This document shows, in pieces, positions 52,043 through 64,000 of a stretch of 64,000 bases of DNA. This DNA comes from Massilia agilis. GTDB taxonomy: Bacteria; Pseudomonadota; Gammaproteobacteria; Burkholderiales; Burkholderiaceae_D. The notes below the pieces were generated by a model. That model was not told where the DNA came from, did not search any database, and was given only the letters and a program-made list of their open reading frames with translations. Where the stretch lies: assembly GCF_024756255.1 (NCBI RefSeq), contig NZ_JANUHB010000003.1:1-64000 (forward strand). The letters run 5' to 3'. Numbering within the stretch: the stretch's first letter is position 1; the number at the start of each line of letters is the position of its first letter. The position numbers and the translations under genes are program-made.

Positions 52043-52071
52043 GCCCCGGTCAGCGCACCGGGGCTTTTTTT
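52042..52071 (+). terminator. Intrinsic terminator of the TSUP permease gene
   Basis: AGCCCCGGT (52042-52050) and ACCGGGGCT (52057-52065) pair, followed by a run of T. It lies between parS sites 1 and 2. Confidence 0.9.
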
Positions 52072-52084
52072 GTCCATTCGAAAC

Positions 52085-52100
52085 TGTTTCACGTGGAACA
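52085..52100. other. parS site 2
   Basis: TGTTTCACGTGGAACA is a near-palindromic parS match, 42 bp from site 1. A separate dyad GGTTTCG-CGTT-CGAAACC (52110-52127) lies between it and site 3. Confidence 0.92.
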
Positions 52101-52127
52101 TCGCCAACTGGTTTCGCGTTCGAAACC

Positions 52128-52143
52128 TGTTCCACGTGGAACA
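52128..52143. other. parS site 3
   Basis: TGTTCCACGTGGAACA is a perfect 16-bp palindrome of the parS class, 27 bp from site 2 and 88 bp before the mnmG start. Together the three sites form the ParB loading cluster. Confidence 0.92.
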
Positions 52144-52230
52144 TTTTTCAGCCGATTTCCTGCCAACCCGGCATTTAGGCATGCAAAAGCCCTATAATCC
52201 GTTCTCGTACTCCTCGCATCACATTCCACC

Positions 52231-54159
52231 ATGCTATTTCCTACTGAATTCGACGTGATCGTCGTCGGTGGCGGCCATGCCGGTACCGAAGCCGCGCTTG
52301 CTTCCGCCCGCACCGGGCAGAAGACGCTGCTGCTCACGCACAACATCGAAACCCTCGGGCAGATGTCCTGCAACCCGTCCATTGGCGGCATCGGCAAGGG
52401 CCACCTGGTCAAGGAGGTTGACGCCCTCGGCGGCGCGATGGCGATCGCGACGGACGAGTCCGGCATTCAGTTCCGTATCCTGAACTCGTCCAAGGGCCCG
52501 GCCGTGCGCGCCACCCGTGCCCAGGCCGACCGCTTGCTGTACAAGCAGGCCATCCGTTCGCGACTGGAAAACCAGCCCAACCTGTGGCTGTTCCAGCAGG
52601 CCGTGGACGACCTGATGGTGGAGGGTGACCGTGTGGTTGGCGCGGTGACGCAGATCGGCCTGCAGTTCCGTGCGCGCGCCGTGGTCCTGACCGCAGGTAC
52701 CTTCCTTGACGGGAAGATCCACGTGGGCCTGCAGAACTACTCGGCAGGCCGGGCAGGGGATCCGCCGGCGGTGTCGCTGTCGGCGCGCCTGAAGGAGCTC
52801 AAGCTGCCGCAAGGACGCCTGAAGACCGGCACGCCGCCGCGCATCGATGGGCGCAGCATCGACTTCTCGGTGCTCACCGAGCAGCCGGGCGACCTGGATC
52901 CGGTGCCGGTGTTCTCGTACATGGGTAACGCCGCCATGCACCCGCAGCAGGTGCCGTGCTGGGTCACGCACACCAACGCCCTGACGCACGAGATCATCCG
53001 CAACGGCCTGGACCGCAGCCCGATGTACACCGGCGTCATCGAGGGCGTCGGCCCGCGCTATTGCCCGTCGATCGAGGACAAGATCCACCGCTTCGCGTCC
53101 AAGGAGTCGCACCAGATCTTCCTGGAGCCGGAGGGTCTGACCACCAACGAGTTCTATCCGAACGGGATCTCGACCAGCCTGCCGTTCGACGTGCAGATCA
53201 ACCTGGTGCGCTCGATGCTCGGCCTGGAAAACGCGCACATCCTGCGCCCCGGCTACGCCATCGAATACGACTACTTCGACCCGCGCGGCCTAAAGGCTTC
53301 GCTTGAAACCAAGGCCATCAAGGGGCTGTTCTTTGCCGGCCAGATCAACGGCACCACCGGCTATGAGGAGGCCGCCGCACAGGGCCTGCTGGCCGGCCTG
53401 AACGCCGCACTGCAGACGCAGGGCCGCGACGCCTGGACCCCGGGCCGCTCGGAAGCCTACCTTGGCGTGCTGGTGGACGACCTGACCACGCAGGGCGTGG
53501 CCGAGCCCTACCGCATGTTCACCAGCCGCGCCGAGTACCGCCTGTCGCTGCGCGAGGACAACGCGGACATGCGCCTGACCGAAACCGGGCGCAAGCTCGG
53601 CGTGGTGGGTGACGCCCAGTGGGCCGCGTTCGAGGCCAAGCGCGAGGCGGTGGAGCGCGAGCTGCAGCGCCTGCGCTCGACCTGGGTCAACCCGCGCATC
53701 CTTGCCGCCGCCGAATCGGAGCGTGTGGTGGGCCAGGCCATCGAGCGCGAATACACGCTCGCCGACCTGCTGCGCAGGCCCGGCGTGCAGTACGAGCAGC
53801 TGATGACGATGCAAGGCGTGGACGGCGGCCAGCTCGCCGGTCCCGGCGTCGAGGATCCTGCCGTGAAGGAGCAGGTCGAAATCCAGCTCAAGTACGCCGG
53901 CTACATCGACCGCCAGGCGCGCGAAGTGGAGCGCCACGACCACTACGAGAACCTGCGGCTGCCGCAGGAGGTGAACTACCACGACATCGCCGCCCTCTCG
54001 ATCGAGGTGCGCCAGAAGCTGGACAAGCAGCGTCCCGAGACGCTGGGCCAGGCTTCGCGCATCTCGGGCGTGACGCCGGCCGCCATCTCGCTGCTGCTGG
54101 TGTACCTGAAGAAGCACGGGTACAAGGGCTTCACCACGCAGGGCGAGGAGGCTGCCTGA
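52231..54159 (+). CDS. mnmG: tRNA uridine-5-carboxymethylaminomethyl modification enzyme, FAD subunit
   Basis: The 642-residue protein has the FAD motif [13 protein letters not shown] (11-23), the GidA signature [11 protein letters not shown]-type segment [15 protein letters not shown], and [21 protein letters not shown]. Together with MnmE it modifies the wobble uridine of several tRNAs. It is the first gene of mnmG-rsmG-parA-parB and overlaps rsmG by one base. Length and motifs are normal. The parS cluster lies just upstream. Confidence 0.98.
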   Translation: MLFPTEFDVIVVGGGHAGTEAALASARTGQKTLLLTHNIETLGQMSCNPSIGGIGKGHLVKEVDALGGAMAIATDESGIQFRILNSSKGPAVRATRAQADRLLYKQAIRSRLENQPNLWLFQQAVDDLMVEGDRVVGAVTQIGLQFRARAVVLTAGTFLDGKIHVGLQNYSAGRAGDPPAVSLSARLKELKLPQGRLKTGTPPRIDGRSIDFSVLTEQPGDLDPVPVFSYMGNAAMHPQQVPCWVTHTNALTHEIIRNGLDRSPMYTGVIEGVGPRYCPSIEDKIHRFASKESHQIFLEPEGLTTNEFYPNGISTSLPFDVQINLVRSMLGLENAHILRPGYAIEYDYFDPRGLKASLETKAIKGLFFAGQINGTTGYEEAAAQGLLAGLNAALQTQGRDAWTPGRSEAYLGVLVDDLTTQGVAEPYRMFTSRAEYRLSLREDNADMRLTETGRKLGVVGDAQWAAFEAKREAVERELQRLRSTWVNPRILAAAESERVVGQAIEREYTLADLLRRPGVQYEQLMTMQGVDGGQLAGPGVEDPAVKEQVEIQLKYAGYIDRQAREVERHDHYENLRLPQEVNYHDIAALSIEVRQKLDKQRPETLGQASRISGVTPAAISLLLVYLKKHGYKGFTTQGEEAA

Positions 54160-54809
54160 TGCGAGGAAGTTTTGACCGTGCCGCGCTGGCGGCAGTGCTG
54201 GCCGATGGCATCAAGGAGCTGGGGCTTTCGCTCTCCGAAGCGCAACAAGGCCAGCTGATGGACTACCTGGCCCTGATGGCCAAGTGGAACTCGGTGTACA
54301 ACCTGACCTCGCTGCGCGACCCGATGCAGATGGTGACCCACCACCTGCTCGACTCGCTGGCCGCGGTCCCGGCGTTCGCGGGCGCTAGCAACGTGCTGGA
54401 CGTCGGGGCAGGGGGCGGGCTGCCCGGCATCGTGCTCGCGATCGCCCGGCCCGACATGAAAGTGTCGATGGTGGACACGGTGCACAAGAAAACCGCATTC
54501 CTCACCCAGGTGAAGGCCGAGCTGGGCCTGGCCAACGTGACCGTGTACACGGCGCGGGTGGAGCAGCTGCAGGTGAGCGACAAATTCGATGTGATCACCT
54601 CGCGCGCTTTTGCCGACCTGTCCGATTTCGTGAACTGGTCGGGACACCTGCTGGCGCAGGGCGGGCGTTTCATTGCGCTCAAGGGGGTGGCCCCGGCAGA
54701 GGAGCAGCAACGGCTGCCACGGGAATGGAAGGTAACCGAGCTGCGGCCCCTGCGGGTGCCAAGGCTGGGAGCGGAGCGGCACCTCGTTTTCATCGAGCGA
54801 GCGCAGTAG
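54159..54809 (+). CDS. rsmG: 16S rRNA (guanine527-N7)-methyltransferase
   Basis: The ATG at 54159 overlaps the mnmG stop (TGATG), giving 216 residues. It has [14 protein letters not shown], the AdoMet motif [16 protein letters not shown] and [14 protein letters not shown], as in RsmG/GidB. It methylates G527 in 16S rRNA; loss confers low-level streptomycin resistance in other bacteria. An AT-rich dyad region separates it from parA. Confidence 0.97.
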   Translation: MRGSFDRAALAAVLADGIKELGLSLSEAQQGQLMDYLALMAKWNSVYNLTSLRDPMQMVTHHLLDSLAAVPAFAGASNVLDVGAGGGLPGIVLAIARPDMKVSMVDTVHKKTAFLTQVKAELGLANVTVYTARVEQLQVSDKFDVITSRAFADLSDFVNWSGHLLAQGGRFIALKGVAPAEEQQRLPREWKVTELRPLRVPRLGAERHLVFIERAQ

Positions 54810-54813
54810 AAAA

Positions 54814-54893
54814 GAATAAACCGTATAAACAGTTTATACCGTTTATTTCATATAAACCGTGAAAATGGTTTTGTTAATATAAACGGTTTAAAC
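54814..54893. promoter_or_regulatory. Dyad-rich AT control region upstream of parA
   Basis: ATAAACCGTATAAAC (54816-54830) and GTTTATACCGTTTAT (54832-54846) are near-perfect inverted repeats with one mismatch and one base between. Further copies of the core, TATAAACCGT (54851-54860) and TATAAACGGTTTA (54879-54891), follow. GAATAAACCGTATAAAC is shared exactly with 12677-12693. This is a likely multi-site operator and promoter region of parAB, given its place 35 bp before the parA start. Confidence 0.7.
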
Positions 54894-54927
54894 CTATAAG
54901 ACAGTTGCGTCCAGGGATTAGGGATAC

Positions 54928-55698
54928 ATGGCCAAGATATTTTGCGTTGCAAACCAAAAGGGCGGCGTAGGCAAAACCACGACCACCGTCAACCTGTCGG
55001 CGGGCCTCGCCAAGCTGAACCAGCGGGTACTGCTGGTCGACCTTGACCCGCAGGGCAACGCGACCATGGGCGCGGGCATCAACAAGGCGGGGCTGTCGGC
55101 CTCCACCTACGAGGTGCTGCTCGGCAGCGCCGACGTGGCCGCCGCGCGCCAGCGCTCCGAGTCGGGCCGCTTCGACGTGCTGCCCTCCAACCGCGAGCTG
55201 GCCGGCGCCGAGGTCGAGATGGTCGCGCTGGAGAACCGCGAGCGCCGCCTGAAGGACGCGCTGGCCGCGGTGGACGGCGACTACGACTTCATCCTGATCG
55301 ACTGCCCGCCCGCACTGTCCATGCTGACCCTGAACGGCCTGTGCTCGGCGCACGGCGTGATCATCCCGATGCAGTGCGAGTACTACGCGCTGGAGGGCCT
55401 GTCGGATCTGGTCAACACGATCAAGAAGGTGCACGCCAACCTGAACCACGACCTGAAGATCATCGGCCTCTTGCGCGTGATGTTCGACCCGCGCGTGACG
55501 CTGTCGCAGCAGGTCTCGGCCCAGCTCGAGGAGCATTTCGGCGACAAGGTGTTCAAGACCGTCATCCCGCGCAACGTGCGACTGGCCGAGGCGCCGTCCT
55601 ACGGCATGCCCGGCGTGGTGTTCGATCCCTCGTCCAAGGGCGCGCAAGCCTACATCGCGTTCGGCGCCGAGATGGTCCAGCGCATCAAGACAATGTAA
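54928..55698 (+). CDS. parA: Chromosome-partitioning ATPase ParA (Soj)
   Basis: The 256-residue protein has the deviant Walker A motif KGGVGKTTTT (residues 11-20), DLDPQGNAT and LIDCPPALSML, as in chromosomal ParA/Soj. It binds DNA nonspecifically as an ATP dimer and is stimulated by ParB to move the origin region. The lack of an N-terminal HTH marks it as the chromosomal short type. The parB gene begins 18 bp after its stop. Confidence 0.97.
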   Translation: MAKIFCVANQKGGVGKTTTTVNLSAGLAKLNQRVLLVDLDPQGNATMGAGINKAGLSASTYEVLLGSADVAAARQRSESGRFDVLPSNRELAGAEVEMVALENRERRLKDALAAVDGDYDFILIDCPPALSMLTLNGLCSAHGVIIPMQCEYYALEGLSDLVNTIKKVHANLNHDLKIIGLLRVMFDPRVTLSQQVSAQLEEHFGDKVFKTVIPRNVRLAEAPSYGMPGVVFDPSSKGAQAYIAFGAEMVQRIKTM

Positions 55699-55716
55699 TT
55701 GGAAAGACTACACAAC

Positions 55717-56583
55717 ATGGCAACCAAAAAAATGAAGGGCCTCGGCCGCGGACTGGAAGCGCTGCTGGGCGGCGACTCGGAGCCGGCCCAGGGCGGCGCC
55801 ACCCCGTCCGCGCTGCCGGTCGGGCAGCTCCAGGCCGGCAAGTACCAGCCGCGCACGCGCATGGACGAGGGCGCGCTGGCCGAGCTCGCAGCCTCCATCA
55901 AGTCGCAGGGTATCATGCAGCCGGTGCTGGTGCGCCCGGTCGATGGCGGCCGCTACGAGATCATCGCCGGCGAGCGCCGCTTCCGCGCGGCGCAGCTGGC
56001 CGGGCTGGAAGAGATCCCGGTGCTGGTGCGCGAGGTCGACGACCAGGCCGCCGCCGCCATGGCCCTGATCGAGAACATCCAGCGCGAGGACCTGAACCCG
56101 CTGGAAGAGGCGCAGGGCATCGCGCGCCTGATCTCGGACTTCAGTTTCACCCACGAGCAGGCCGCCAACGCGGTCGGCCGCTCGCGCAGCGCCGTGTCCA
56201 ACCTGCTGCGGCTGATTAACCTGGCCGGCCCGGTGCAGACCATGCTGATGGCGGGCGACATCGACATGGGCCACGCCCGGGCCCTGCTGGCGGTGGACAG
56301 CGCCACCCAGATCGGGCTGGCCAACCAGGTCATCGCCAAGCGCCTGTCGGTGCGCGAGACCGAAAAGCTGGTCGCGCGCGCGCTCGAGGAACGCGATGCG
56401 CCGGCGGCCGCGCCGCGCCAGAAAGAAAAGCCGGGCGACATCGTGCGCCTGGAAGAGGAGCTGTCGGACAAGCTGGCCACCCCGGTCCAGTTCAAGATGG
56501 GGCCGAAGGGCAGGGGGCAGATGATCATCGACTTTGCCGACCTGGACATCCTGGACGGCGTGCTGGCCCGCCTGCGTGCCTGA
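55717..56583 (+). CDS. parB: Chromosome-partitioning protein ParB
   Basis: The ATG at 55717 gives 288 residues. The N-terminal KGLGRGLEALLG contacts ParA. The CTP-binding region shows ERRFRAAQLAG and IENIQREDLNPLEEAQGIARL. The HTH (FTHEQAANAVGRSRSAVSNLLRL) reads parS, and the C terminus dimerises. Its sites are the three parS copies at 52027-52143. A TTG at 55699 is a possible but less likely start. Confidence 0.97.
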   Translation: MATKKMKGLGRGLEALLGGDSEPAQGGATPSALPVGQLQAGKYQPRTRMDEGALAELAASIKSQGIMQPVLVRPVDGGRYEIIAGERRFRAAQLAGLEEIPVLVREVDDQAAAAMALIENIQREDLNPLEEAQGIARLISDFSFTHEQAANAVGRSRSAVSNLLRLINLAGPVQTMLMAGDIDMGHARALLAVDSATQIGLANQVIAKRLSVRETEKLVARALEERDAPAAAPRQKEKPGDIVRLEEELSDKLATPVQFKMGPKGRGQMIIDFADLDILDGVLARLRA

Positions 56584-56604
56584 GCTTGTTGATAAGAACA
56601 AGCT
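56583..56604 (+). terminator. Terminator-like stem after parB
   Basis: AGCTTGTT (56583-56590) and AACAAGCT (56597-56604) form an 8-bp stem starting at the last base of the parB stop codon. There is no T-run, so termination would be weak. A perfect TTATCCACA begins at 56604. Confidence 0.5.
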
Positions 56605-56627
56605 TATCCACACCTGCCACCATTCGA

Positions 56628-56744
56628 ACCGTCGTCCCGGCGCAGGCCGGGACCCATGCTGAGGTAGCTCCGCCTGCGGCCTCGACGTTTTCGCGGCAGA
56701 GCATGCGGTCGATGGGTCCCGGCCTGCGCCGGGACGACGCGGTT
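56628..56744. repeat. Dispersed palindromic repeat, family A, complete copy
   Basis: The arms ACCGTCGTCCCGGCGCAGG... and ...CCTGCGCCGGGACGACG enclose about 60 bp, with GGGACCCATG at both inner edges in mirror. It occupies the first part of the 397-bp gap between parB and atpI. The rest of the gap carries the ATP synthase promoter. Confidence 0.85.
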
Positions 56745-56883
56745 TCCTTGGGGTGGCTGTAACTTTTCGCCTCCCCGCAAGTTTCCTGTAAGTTAACAGA
56801 TATATGCACTGCCGTTGTGCAAAATCTTTTCCTCTAAGAAACTTTTCGCACCACAAACCTGCCCCATCAACGTCCAGAATCGT

Positions 56884-56913
56884 TTGACTGGCTTCCGGAT
56901 AAACACTTATAAT
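56884..56913 (+). promoter_or_regulatory. Candidate sigma-70 promoter of the atp operon
   Basis: TTGACT (56884-56889) and TATAAT (56908-56913) lie 18 bp apart, close to the consensus. Transcription would begin near 56920, about 60 bp before the atpI start. Confidence 0.8.
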
Positions 56914-56980
56914 CGTCAGGATAACTGTAACTACCGTACCGTTACCGGCTTCAAATGGCTAGCGCGAAAAATCCAAAAGA

Positions 56981-58188
<1,208 letters not shown>

Positions 58189-58240
58189 GCAGCATCTCGT
58201 TTTTCGCAGTATCTGGTTTTTTAACTTTTCATTTTTTTGA

Positions 58241-58501
<261 letters not shown>

Positions 58502-58580
58502 TCCCCGGATACTTGAATAGCCGGGCCCCGCGCGTACTTACCGCCGGCCCGGCACATTTCATTCTGAGAAGGAAAAAGCT

Positions 58581-59051
58581 GTGAACTTAAACGCTACAAT
58601 GTTCGTGCAGTCCATTGTGTTCTTCATCCTGGCGTGGGTCGTGGCGAAATTCGTCTGGCCGCCGGTGGTGAGCGCTCTGGATGCGCGTGCAAAGAAAATT
58701 GCTGAAGGTCTGGCCGCGGCCGACCAGGGCAAGCAGGCCATGGCCGCCGCCGAAAAGCGCGTCCAGGTCGAGCTGGCTTCGGCACGCGACGAAGGCGCCA
58801 AGCGCATCGCCGAAGCCGAGCAGCGCGCTCAACTGGTTGCCGAAGAGATCAAGGCCCAGGCCCAGGCCGAAGCCGCACGCATCGTCGCACAAGCCAAGGC
58901 GGAAGCCGAGCAGCAAGTGACCAAGGCACGCGAAGAACTGCGTGGCCAGGTTGCCGGCCTGGCCGTCAAGGGCGCCGAGCAGATCCTCAAGCGCGAGATC
59001 AACCCGCAAGCGCACGCCGACCTGCTGGCCCAACTGTCGACCGAGCTCTGA
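58581..59051 (+). CDS. atpF: F1Fo ATP synthase subunit b
   Basis: The 156-residue product starts at GTG ([10 protein letters not shown]) with one N-terminal membrane helix ([21 protein letters not shown]) and a long coiled-coil ([27 protein letters not shown]). It is the peripheral stalk. The length equals E. coli AtpF. The next gene begins 2 bp after its stop. Confidence 0.96.
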   Translation: MNLNATMFVQSIVFFILAWVVAKFVWPPVVSALDARAKKIAEGLAAADQGKQAMAAAEKRVQVELASARDEGAKRIAEAEQRAQLVAEEIKAQAQAEAARIVAQAKAEAEQQVTKAREELRGQVAGLAVKGAEQILKREINPQAHADLLAQLSTEL

Positions 59052-59053
59052 TC

Positions 59054-59587
59054 ATGGCTGAACTCGCAACCGTCGCCCGCCCCTACGCTGAAGCGCTGTT
59101 CCGTGTCGCCCAAAACGGCGACATGGCGGCCTGGTCCAATATCGTCGGTGAACTGGCCCTGATCGGCGCCAATCCCGATGTGCAGGAGTTCGCCAACAAC
59201 CCGAACGTGACCCCGGCACAGCTGGCCGATACGATTGCGTCTCTGGTCAAGGCCCCGCTCAACGCCGAAGCGAAAAACTTTATCGCGATGCTCGCCGAAA
59301 ATGGCCGTGTCGCTCTGTTGCCGGAGATCGGCGCCCAGTTCCAGGTACTGAAAAATGCCCAGGAAGGTGCCGCCGACGCGACTATCTATAGCGCGTTCGA
59401 GATCTCTGCCGGCCAGCTGTCGCAGCTGGTTGCCACTCTGGAAAAGAAATTTGGCCGCAAGCTGAACCCAACGGTGACAGTGGACCCTTCGCTGATCGGT
59501 GGTGTGCGCGTGGTCGTCGGTGATGAAGTGCTCGATACCTCGGTTCGCGCCAAGCTGCAGCAGATGCAGGTTGCGCTGACCGCCTGA
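59054..59587 (+). CDS. atpH: F1Fo ATP synthase subunit delta
   Basis: The 177-residue product has the delta opening [17 protein letters not shown] and the C-terminal [35 protein letters not shown]. It joins the b-subunit stalk to the alpha-beta hexamer. It is tightly spaced after atpF and followed by atpA. Confidence 0.97.
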   Translation: MAELATVARPYAEALFRVAQNGDMAAWSNIVGELALIGANPDVQEFANNPNVTPAQLADTIASLVKAPLNAEAKNFIAMLAENGRVALLPEIGAQFQVLKNAQEGAADATIYSAFEISAGQLSQLVATLEKKFGRKLNPTVTVDPSLIGGVRVVVGDEVLDTSVRAKLQQMQVALTA

Positions 59588-59651
59588 GTCGCACGAGACA
59601 CCGGCGCGCCGCGCCCTTGCCCTACGCATCAAGAAACTATTAGGAGTTAGC

Positions 59652-61193
59652 ATGCAACTTAACCCATCTGAAATCAGCGAACTGATCAAGAGCCGCATCC
59701 AGGGTCTCGAGGGTCAGGCTGATGTTCGTAATCAAGGCACGGTGATCTCCGTTGCCGACGGCATCTGCCGCATCCATGGTCTGTCGGACGTGATGCAGGG
59801 CGAGATGCTGGAATTCCCGGGTAACACCTTCGGCCTGGCAATGAACCTGGAGCGCGACTCGGTCGGCGCCGTGGTGCTGGGTGACTACGAGCACATCTCG
59901 GAAGGCGACACCGTCAAGACCACCGGCCGCATCCTGGAAGTGCCGATCGGTCCGGAACTGCGTGGCCGCGTCGTCAACGCGCTGGGCCAGCCGATCGACG
60001 GCAAGGGCCCGGTCAACGCGACCCTGACCGCCCCGATCGAAAAGATCGCCCCGGGCGTGATCGCCCGTGAGTCGGTGTCGCAGCCGATGCAAACTGGCCT
60101 GAAGGCAATTGACTCGATGGTGCCGATCGGCCGTGGCCAGCGCGAGCTGATCATTGGCGACCGCCAGACCGGTAAGTCGGCCGTGGCCGTGGACGCGATC
60201 ATCAACCAGAAGGGTCAGAACATGACCTGTATCTACGTTGCGATCGGCCAGAAAGCCTCGACCATCAAGAACATCGTGCGCTCGCTCGAGCAGCACGGCG
60301 CGATGGAGTACACCATCGTCGTGGCCGCTTCCGCTTCGGAATCGGCAGCCATGCAATACATCGCCGCCTACTCGGGCTGCGCAATGGGCGAATACTTCCG
60401 CGACCGCGGCGAAGACGCGCTGATCGTGTACGACGACCTGTCCAAGCAGGCCGTTGCATACCGCCAGATCTCGCTGCTGTTGCGCCGCCCGCCGGGCCGC
60501 GAAGCGTACCCGGGCGACGTGTTCTACCTGCACAGCCGCCTGCTCGAGCGCGCCGCGCGCGTGAACGCCGACTACGTCGAGAAGTTCACCAATGGCGCCG
60601 TCAAGGGCCAGACCGGCTCGCTGACCGCACTGCCGATCATCGAAACCCAGGCAGGCGACGTGTCGGCCTTCGTTCCGACCAACGTGATTTCGATTACCGA
60701 CGGCCAGATCTTCCTGGAGACCTCGCTGTTCAACGCCGGTATCCGTCCTGCAATTAACGCAGGTATCTCGGTGTCGCGCGTCGGTGGCGCTGCCCAGACC
60801 AAGGTCATCAAGGGCCTGTCCGGCGGTATCCGTACCGACCTGGCACAGTACCGCGAGCTGGCTGCGTTCGCGCAGTTTGCATCGGACCTGGACGAAGCGA
60901 CCCGCAAGCAGCTGGACCGCGGTGCCCGCGTGACCGAACTGCTGAAGCAGCCGCAATACTCGCCGCTGCCGATCTCGCTGATGGCCGTGTCGCTGTTCGC
61001 TGTGAACAAGGGCTACTTCGACGACATCGACGTCAAGCAAGTGCTGCCGTTCGAAGCTGGTCTGCATTCGTACATGAAGACCAAGCACGCCGACCTGCTC
61101 GCCAAGATCGAACAGACCAAGGCGCTGGACAAGGATGGCGAAGCAGCGCTGGCTGCCGCGATCGGCGACTTCAAGAAGTCGGGCGCATTCTAA
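59652..61193 (+). CDS. atpA: F1 ATP synthase subunit alpha
   Basis: The 513-residue protein has Walker A GDRQTGKS (169-176), the noncatalytic-site region [38 protein letters not shown], and the same length as E. coli AtpA. Three copies alternate with beta in the F1 head and bind regulatory nucleotide. The GGAG site precedes the ATG. Confidence 0.98.
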   Translation: MQLNPSEISELIKSRIQGLEGQADVRNQGTVISVADGICRIHGLSDVMQGEMLEFPGNTFGLAMNLERDSVGAVVLGDYEHISEGDTVKTTGRILEVPIGPELRGRVVNALGQPIDGKGPVNATLTAPIEKIAPGVIARESVSQPMQTGLKAIDSMVPIGRGQRELIIGDRQTGKSAVAVDAIINQKGQNMTCIYVAIGQKASTIKNIVRSLEQHGAMEYTIVVAASASESAAMQYIAAYSGCAMGEYFRDRGEDALIVYDDLSKQAVAYRQISLLLRRPPGREAYPGDVFYLHSRLLERAARVNADYVEKFTNGAVKGQTGSLTALPIIETQAGDVSAFVPTNVISITDGQIFLETSLFNAGIRPAINAGISVSRVGGAAQTKVIKGLSGGIRTDLAQYRELAAFAQFASDLDEATRKQLDRGARVTELLKQPQYSPLPISLMAVSLFAVNKGYFDDIDVKQVLPFEAGLHSYMKTKHADLLAKIEQTKALDKDGEAALAAAIGDFKKSGAF

Positions 61194-61254
61194 TCACGTC
61201 ACGTTTGGATCGCCGCGCCGGTGAACGGTGCGGCAGTCCAAGAAGGAAGGACTC

Positions 61255-63566
<2,312 letters not shown>

Positions 63567-63594
63567 GTCGGCATCTTCACACTGAAGGACAACC

Positions 63595-64000
63595 ATGGCA
63601 AACACTATCCACGTTGACGTCGTCTCGGCCGAAGACTCGATCTTCTCGGGCGAGGCCGAATTCGTCGCGTTGCCGGGTGAAGCGGGCGAGCTGGGTATCT
63701 ACCCGAAGCACACCCCGCTGATCACGCGCGTCAAGCCGGGTGCCGTACGTATCCAGGTGGCCGGCCGTAGCGACGAGGAGTTCGTCTTCGTCGCCGGTGG
63801 CATCCTCGAAGTGCAGCCGAACCGCGTAACGGTTCTGGCCGACACCGCGATCCGCGGCCACGACCTTGACGAAGCAAAAGCACAGGAAGCCAAGAAACGG
63901 GCCGAAGAGCTGATGCAGAACAAGGACGCAGCGATCGACTACGCGAAAGCCCAGGCCGAACTGGCCGCGGCAATCGCGCAACTGGCAGCGATCCAGAAGC
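63595..64000 (+). CDS. atpC: F1 ATP synthase subunit epsilon, 3' end cut by window
   Basis: The reading frame from 63595 stays open to the window end, giving 135 residues of an expected 138-142. It has the epsilon opening [38 protein letters not shown] and [18 protein letters not shown], followed by the C-terminal helical hairpin. It regulates ATP hydrolysis by F1. Only the last few residues and the stop are missing. Confidence 0.95.
   Translation, partial: MANTIHVDVVSAEDSIFSGEAEFVALPGEAGELGIYPKHTPLITRVKPGAVRIQVAGRSDEEFVFVAGGILEVQPNRVTVLADTAIRGHDLDEAKAQEAKKRAEELMQNKDAAIDYAKAQAELAAAIAQLAAIQK

Overview
This 64 kb window is high-GC chromosomal DNA of a betaproteobacterium, most likely an Oxalobacteraceae member close to Massilia, Duganella or Telluria. 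The reasons are the gene order mnmG-rsmG-parA-parB-atpIBEFHAGDC, parS sites of the TGTTYCACGTGRAACA type beside mnmG, the many Lrp/AsnC regulators, and two families of dispersed GC-rich palindromic repeats. The genus is an inference. No rRNA, tRNA, CRISPR array, insertion sequence or prophage was recognised.

Layout. 0-6.6 kb: an Lrp-type regulator divergent from a TonB-dependent receptor, a GlxA/AraC regulator divergent from a cysteine hydrolase, and an MDR oxidoreductase. 6.6-8.6 kb: a lower-GC accessory island on the minus strand. It encodes a 64-residue single-pass membrane protein, a retron-like reverse transcriptase and a cold-shock-domain protein, with a structured non-coding stretch upstream and an inverted repeat around the small gene. 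This is the best candidate for an undescribed system. 8.6-25.3 kb: mixed metabolic and accessory genes (glutamine cyclotransferase, HpnE-like flavoenzyme, PhaC-like hydrolase, a zinc-dependent phospholipase C family operon, a HAF-repeat protein, acetolactate synthase, an ArsR/SRPBCC pair). 25.3-36 kb: cell-wall precursor genes glmS and glmU, a small ABC/FtsX transporter, rsmD, coaD, a ferredoxin and regulators. 36-41.9 kb: proline and alanine catabolism (Lrp-type regulator, putA, ald) and mtnN.

41.96-42.49 kb is a roughly 530-bp imperfect inverted duplication with eight DnaA-box-like sequences arranged as four mirror pairs. 42.5-52 kb: a GMC oxidoreductase, a complete branched-chain amino-acid-type ABC transporter (livG, livF, livK, livH, livM), a hydrolase, an iron-type alcohol dehydrogenase and a TauE-like permease. 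52-64 kb: three parS sites, then mnmG-rsmG-parA-parB and the F1Fo ATP synthase operon, whose last gene atpC runs off the window.

The right end is an origin-proximal housekeeping segment: ParB should load at the parS cluster about 3.7 kb upstream of parB. A 17-bp sequence, with further copies of its core, lies upstream of parA and recurs inside a nested palindrome near 12.67 kb, which suggests a shared DNA-binding factor. All functional calls come from reading translated sequence and motifs. No database search was run.
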